Assembly: GCA_020026215.1 (NCBI GenBank)
Contig: JAHHQT010000035.1
Span: forward strand, 1 to 16,843
Direction of reading: 5' to 3'
Length of the DNA stretch: 16,843 bases
From: Muribaculaceae bacterium
GTDB lineage: Bacteria; Bacteroidota; Bacteroidia; Bacteroidales; Muribaculaceae
Shown here: positions 13,238 through 16,843 of the stretch, one piece after another
Position numbering within the stretch: position 1 is the first letter of the stretch
How the letters are laid out: each line of letters opens with the position of its first letter
Notes under the pieces: generated by a model
Databases searched by the model: none
The model's input: the letters and a program-made list of their open reading frames with translations, nothing else
Told to the model about the DNA's origin: nothing
Position numbers and translations under genes: made by a program

Positions 13238-14323
13238 ATGAAAGTAGGAGATACTGTCCGCTTTTTAAATGCAGTAGGCGGAGGAAAAGTAGTAAAGATA
13301 GAAGGTAATATTGTTCACGTGGAAGAACCTGACGGATTTGAAACACCCGTTTTGGTGCGTGAATGTGTAGTGGTTGACCCTGACGGTGGCATGATGCCTA
13401 AAAAGCATTACGGTTCGTCAGAGCCGAGCAAATACGAAGCTCCGGCAGTGGCAGCCCACAAGAGACCGGAAACAGTCGCTCCAATTTCTGAAAACGGAAT
13501 CGAACCTATCGAAACTGAAGAAGGCGAAGTGTTGAATTTGGTATTGGGCTATGAACCGAACGAAATCAAGCACCTCAACACCACTCGTTTCGATGCCTAT
13601 ATCGTCAACGACAGCAACTATTACTTGTATTTGGTCTATGCCGTAAGAAACTCAAAAGGCAAATGGAGCACACGCTTCGACGGCATCATCGAACCGAATA
13701 TCCAAGTATTGTTGGAAACATTGACACACGAAGATTTGCCTGATTTGGAACGTGTAGCCATCCAATACGTACCATTCAAACGCGACAAGGAATTCAAGTT
13801 GAAGAATCCTGCTACCGTTGAATGCCGTATCGATGCTACCAAGTTCTACAAGACACATTGTTTCCACGAAAATATGTACTTCGACAATCCTGTCATTGCT
13901 TTCGACATTGTCAAGAACGACGTTCCACAACGCCAAATGACCATCGACAGCTCGATGCTTGAAGATGCCATGAAGGAGAAGAAACAAAAGGAAACACGTC
14001 GTCCCGTAACCAAACATCAGGAACACAAGGCAAAGAAAGGCGAAATTATCGAAGTGGACTTGCACATTGATGAATTGCTTGACACCACAGCAGGACTATC
14101 CAACAAGGATATGCTTGATGTTCAGTTGAACGAGTTCCGCAAGGTGATGGACGAAAACATCAAGAATAAAGGACAGAAAATCGTGTTTATCCACGGCAAG
14201 GGCGAAGGCGTATTGCGCAAGGCAGTCATGGACGAACTACACCGTAAATACCGTCATTGCGAGGCTCAGGATGCATCGTTCAGAGAATACGGCTTCGGTG
14301 CAACGCTTATCATCATCCACTAA
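13238..14323 (+). CDS. DUF2027 protein with C-terminal Smr (MutS2-related) nuclease domain
   Basis: This 361-residue protein starts MKVGDTVRFLNAVGGGKVVK, an SH3-like beta segment as at the N-terminus of MutS2-type proteins. After a low-complexity linker (about 50-95) comes a beta-rich DUF2027 region (about 98-235, with LVLGYEPNE and NYYLYLVYAV). A charged linker (about 248-270) leads to a C-terminal Smr domain, with DLH at 274-276 and HGKGEG at 319-324, the two conserved Smr motifs. Smr domains cut or nick nucleic acid and, in MutS2/SmrB relatives, act at collided ribosomes or branched DNA. No MutS ATPase is present. The protein begins 27 bases after the aldolase-type gene, and its stop overlaps the next start (TAATG), so these are translationally coupled. 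Target unknown. Confidence 0.9.
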   Translation: MKVGDTVRFLNAVGGGKVVKIEGNIVHVEEPDGFETPVLVRECVVVDPDGGMMPKKHYGSSEPSKYEAPAVAAHKRPETVAPISENGIEPIETEEGEVLNLVLGYEPNEIKHLNTTRFDAYIVNDSNYYLYLVYAVRNSKGKWSTRFDGIIEPNIQVLLETLTHEDLPDLERVAIQYVPFKRDKEFKLKNPATVECRIDATKFYKTHCFHENMYFDNPVIAFDIVKNDVPQRQMTIDSSMLEDAMKEKKQKETRRPVTKHQEHKAKKGEIIEVDLHIDELLDTTAGLSNKDMLDVQLNEFRKVMDENIKNKGQKIVFIHGKGEGVLRKAVMDELHRKYRHCEAQDASFREYGFGATLIIIH

Positions 14324-15114
14324 TGATTTTATATTTCTCAGCCACCGGAAACAGCCGTCATATCGCACAACTGCTTTCGAAAGGGTTAAACGATAATAAA
14401 ATAGTCGATTTGCGAACTTTTTACCACAAAGGTTCGCAAACCGATTCTTTTTTGCTGTCCGATAACGAAACCATTTGTTTTGTCTTTCCGGTTCACTCCT
14501 GGGGAATGCCTAAAAATCTTGCCACACTGATTGGCGGACTGCGATTCGGCAACTACAATAAAGACAGAAATCACTGTGCATTGGTCCTAACTTGCGGTGA
14601 TGATGCAGGACAAACGGCACGACAATGGAAAGAAGCCATGGCAAAATGCGGTTTGGAAGGCGATGCCGCCTTTTCCGTGTTCATGCCCAACACCTATGTT
14701 CTTTTACCGGGCTTCAACATTGACAACCGTGAACTGACTGCCAAAAAGCTCAATGCAGCACCTTCGTTAGTCGAAAACATCACCGAACGCATCAAAAACC
14801 GCGAAAAAGGCGACTTCACATTTCACGGCTCATTCAGCAGATTGAAAAGCAAGGTCATCTATCCGTTTTTCATGCGCTATATGACCTCTGACAAACCGTT
14901 CGTCTGCAATCCCAAGACCTGCATTGAATGCGGAAAATGCGTCAAAGTATGCCCTACTGGCAACATACAACTTGAAAAAACACAGGAAGGACTGCTCCTT
15001 CCACACTGGCACGGCGACTGTATGAACTGTCTCGCATGCTACCACCATTGCCCCACACGAAGCATCGAATACGGCAGAAGCACCCGCAAAAAGGGGACTT
15101 ATCATTATAGATAA
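14323..15114 (+). CDS. EFR1-type flavodoxin-like/ferredoxin fusion protein
   Basis: This 263-residue protein has an N-terminal flavodoxin-like domain: MILYFSATGNSRH with the FMN phosphate loop at residues 6-13, then FVFPVHSWGMPKNL and LTCGDDAGQTARQW. A C-terminal bacterial 2[4Fe-4S] ferredoxin domain follows. The first cluster is Cys200-x2-Cys203-x2-Cys206-x3-Cys210-Pro and the second Cys233-x2-Cys236-x2-Cys239-x3-Cys243-Pro. It should carry electrons in the cytoplasm between FMN and iron-sulfur clusters; partners are not known. A longer in-frame start at 14257 lies wholly inside the Smr gene. ATG 14323 is preferred because it overlaps the Smr stop by one base and begins the flavodoxin motif directly. 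Confidence 0.92.
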   Translation: MILYFSATGNSRHIAQLLSKGLNDNKIVDLRTFYHKGSQTDSFLLSDNETICFVFPVHSWGMPKNLATLIGGLRFGNYNKDRNHCALVLTCGDDAGQTARQWKEAMAKCGLEGDAAFSVFMPNTYVLLPGFNIDNRELTAKKLNAAPSLVENITERIKNREKGDFTFHGSFSRLKSKVIYPFFMRYMTSDKPFVCNPKTCIECGKCVKVCPTGNIQLEKTQEGLLLPHWHGDCMNCLACYHHCPTRSIEYGRSTRKKGTYHYR

Positions 15115-15135
15115 AATTAATTAACACAGATTTAA

Positions 15136-15166
15136 TTGCCTTTGTGGTATATTTAGGGTACTTTTG
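15136..15166 (+). promoter_or_regulatory. Promoter of the GNAT-nitrilase gene
   Basis: TTG (15136-15138) and TACTTTTG (15159-15166, matching TAnnTTTG) are separated by 20 bases. Transcription would start near 15173, 22 bases before ATG 15195. Confidence 0.6.
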
Positions 15167-15194
15167 CAACGACATAAAAGTATTTGATAAATTA

Positions 15195-16730
15195 ATGGAA
15201 GAGTCAATTACAATCAACAAGGTGCAAATCCGTAACCTTCAAATGTCGGATTACGAACAACTTGCACAATCATTCACTCGTGTCTATTCGGATGGAAGCG
15301 ATGTTTTCTGGACTAGAAAACAAATCAGCAAACTAATCAAGATTTTCCCGGAAGGACAAATTGTAACCGTAGTCGATGACAAAATAGTAGGGTGCGCATT
15401 GTCGCTAATTGTCGATTACGACATGGTAAAGAGCGACCACACCTATGCTCAGGTAACAGGAAACGAAACTTTCAGCACCCACAACCCCGACGGAAATATT
15501 TTGTATGGTATTGAAGTGTTCATCCACCCGGACTATCGAGGCTTGCGTCTTGCACGTCGTATGTATGAATACCGCAAGGACCTTTGCGAAACATTAAATC
15601 TAAAGGCCATCATGTTCGGCGGACGTATCCCGAACTACCACAAATATGCCGACAAAATCCGTCCTCGTGAATATATCACCAAAGTAAAACAAAAAGAAAT
15701 CTACGACCCGGTTCTTACCTTCCAACTTTCCAACGATTTCCACGTACGCAAAGTGATGCGCGGTTATTTGCCGAATGATGAAGAATCCAAGCACTTCGCT
15801 TGTCTGCTTCAATGGGATAACATCTATTATCAAGAACCAAGCCACGATTTTGTCAACAAAAAATCAACCGTACGTGTCGGATTGGTACAATGGCAAATGC
15901 GTCCTTACCGTTCTCTTGACGACTTGTTCGAACAAGTGGAATACTTCGTGGATGCCGTTTCCGACTATCAAAGCGACTTCGTATTGTTCCCTGAATACTT
16001 TAACGCTCCGTTGATGGCAAAATTCAACGATGAAGGCGAATCAGAAGCCATCCGTGGTTTGGCTAAATATACCGAAGAAATCCGCGACCGTTTCATTAAA
16101 TTCGCCATCAGCTACAACATCAACATCATCACAGGTAGTATGCCGTTCGTCAAGGAAGACGGATTGCTCTACAACGTAGGTTTCCTTTGCCGTCGCGACG
16201 GGTCATACGAAATGTATGAGAAAATCCACGTTACCCCTGATGAAATCAAGAGCTGGGGTTTGAGTGGCGGTAAAAAGATACAGACATTCGAGACCGACTG
16301 TGCAAAAATCGGTATTCTTATCTGCTACGACGTAGAATTCCCTGAATTATCACGTATCATGGCAAACGACGGTATGCAAATCTTGTTCGTTCCGTTCTTG
16401 ACCGATACACAAAACGCCTACTCACGCGTTAAAGTCTGCGCACACGCACGCGCCATCGAAAACGAATGCTTCGTAGCCATTGCAGGTAGCGTAGGTAACT
16501 TGCCGAGGGTACACAACATGGATATCCAATACGCACAATCAGGCGTATTCACTCCATGCGACTTCGGATTCCCTACCGACGGTAAACGTGCCGAAGCAAC
16601 CCCTAATACAGAAATGATTCTAATCTCCGACGTCGATTTGGACCTTTTGTCACAACTACACACGTATGGTAGTGTCAAAAACCTTAAAGACCGTCGCAAC
16701 GATTTGTATGAATTGAAATTAAAACAATAG
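15195..16730 (+). CDS. Fused GNAT N-acetyltransferase and carbon-nitrogen hydrolase (nitrilase superfamily)
   Basis: This 511-residue protein joins two enzymes. Residues about 8-190 are a GNAT acyltransferase; the acetyl-CoA loop is in IEVFIHPDYRGLRLARRM (106-123). Residues about 226-500 are a nitrilase-type amidohydrolase with the complete Glu-Lys-Cys triad: Glu267 in FPEY, Lys343 in YEKIHVTPDE, and Cys377 in GILICYDVEFPE. The pairing suggests that the protein acylates an amine and cleaves an amide of the same or a related metabolite; the substrate is unknown. The fusion is widespread in Bacteroidota, so it is not a local accident. The longest frame begins at GTG 15144, upstream of the -7 element, so ATG 15195 (MEESITINKVQIRNL) is chosen. 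It lies 80 bases after the EFR1 gene with its own promoter and a strong terminator after it. Confidence 0.93.
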   Translation: MEESITINKVQIRNLQMSDYEQLAQSFTRVYSDGSDVFWTRKQISKLIKIFPEGQIVTVVDDKIVGCALSLIVDYDMVKSDHTYAQVTGNETFSTHNPDGNILYGIEVFIHPDYRGLRLARRMYEYRKDLCETLNLKAIMFGGRIPNYHKYADKIRPREYITKVKQKEIYDPVLTFQLSNDFHVRKVMRGYLPNDEESKHFACLLQWDNIYYQEPSHDFVNKKSTVRVGLVQWQMRPYRSLDDLFEQVEYFVDAVSDYQSDFVLFPEYFNAPLMAKFNDEGESEAIRGLAKYTEEIRDRFIKFAISYNINIITGSMPFVKEDGLLYNVGFLCRRDGSYEMYEKIHVTPDEIKSWGLSGGKKIQTFETDCAKIGILICYDVEFPELSRIMANDGMQILFVPFLTDTQNAYSRVKVCAHARAIENECFVAIAGSVGNLPRVHNMDIQYAQSGVFTPCDFGFPTDGKRAEATPNTEMILISDVDLDLLSQLHTYGSVKNLKDRRNDLYELKLKQ

Positions 16731-16748
16731 AAGACAAATTCATAAAAC

Positions 16749-16790
16749 GAAACGGCGTTCCCGAGCAATCAGGAACGCCGTTTCTATTTT
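16749..16790 (+). terminator. Terminator of the GNAT-nitrilase gene
   Basis: GAAACGGCGTTCC (16749-16761) and GGAACGCCGTTTC (16772-16784) are perfect 13-base arms around a 10-base loop. The tail TATTTTTAT follows, 18 bases after the stop codon. Confidence 0.9.
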
Positions 16791-16807
16791 TATAAACATT
16801 CATAAAA

Positions 16808-16842
16808 AAGAATGCGCCACTTACCGCGAGGCAAGTGGCGCA
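16808..16842 (-). terminator. Probable terminator of a minus-strand gene beyond the right edge
   Basis: TGCGCCACTT (16813-16822) and AAGTGGCGCA (16833-16842) are perfect 10-base arms around a 10-base loop. On the minus strand the stem is followed by TTC and a T-run from the A-run at 16804-16809. This suggests a convergent gene to the right. Confidence 0.7.
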
Positions 16843-16843
16843 C

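Noticed and set aside
15144..15194. GTG start at 15144 for the GNAT-nitrilase gene
   Set aside because: It lies upstream of the TACTTTTG element; the extra 17 residues are not part of the GNAT fold.

Overview
The window looks like chromosomal DNA of a member of the Bacteroidales (Bacteroidota). Several independent signs agree. Many start sites are preceded by the Bacteroidota promoter (-7 element TAnnTTTG with a TTG/TTTG about 18-21 bases upstream) rather than by an E. coli-type promoter. Shine-Dalgarno sites are mostly weak and leaders A-rich. The gene content is also typical: a GLUG-repeat surface protein, a membrane-anchored AraC-type regulator, a DUF2027-Smr protein, a GNAT-nitrilase fusion, and paired FKBP isomerases. 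Genus and species cannot be resolved from this stretch.

Left part (1-5240, accessory and decaying). The left edge is the end of an IS66-type insertion sequence (terminal GTAAGCG at 335-329) that has landed inside a large secreted GLUG-repeat gene on the minus strand and replaced its C-terminus. A 747-bp AT-rich intergenic region follows. It holds an array of TGTCAA-N4-TTGACA dyads, duplicated promoter-like segments and a good promoter for a divergent AraC-type membrane regulator. That regulator is broken by two frameshifts which cancel each other in total length, one of them at an A8 tract.

Middle part (5241-8430, minus strand). Two small exported paralogues of unknown function follow; one has its start separated from its body by a one-base deficit in an A7 tract. 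Next is a 520-residue protein fusing an ABC-type ATPase to a DUF4435/TOPRIM-like domain. This is the architecture of PARIS (AriA+AriB) and OLD-like anti-phage proteins collapsed into one chain, and it is the best candidate here for an interesting system. Each gene has its own recognisable terminator or promoter.

Right part (8386-16843, mostly housekeeping). An operon of a signal-less and a lipoprotein FKBP-type prolyl isomerase ends in a clean terminator. A small cysteine-rich protein and a U32-family (RNA hydroxylation-type) protein follow on the minus strand, then tRNA-Gln(UUG), also on the minus strand. On the plus strand, a PLP-dependent threonine-aldolase-type enzyme, a DUF2027-Smr protein and a flavodoxin/ferredoxin (EFR1-type) protein are tightly spaced and probably cotranscribed. 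A GNAT-nitrilase fusion has its own promoter. Two strong hairpins close the window, the last one pointing at a minus-strand gene beyond the right edge.

Several naive longest-ORF starts (TTG 11831, GTG 15144, ATG 5919) lie upstream of or inside the promoter core and cannot be real; corrected starts are given.
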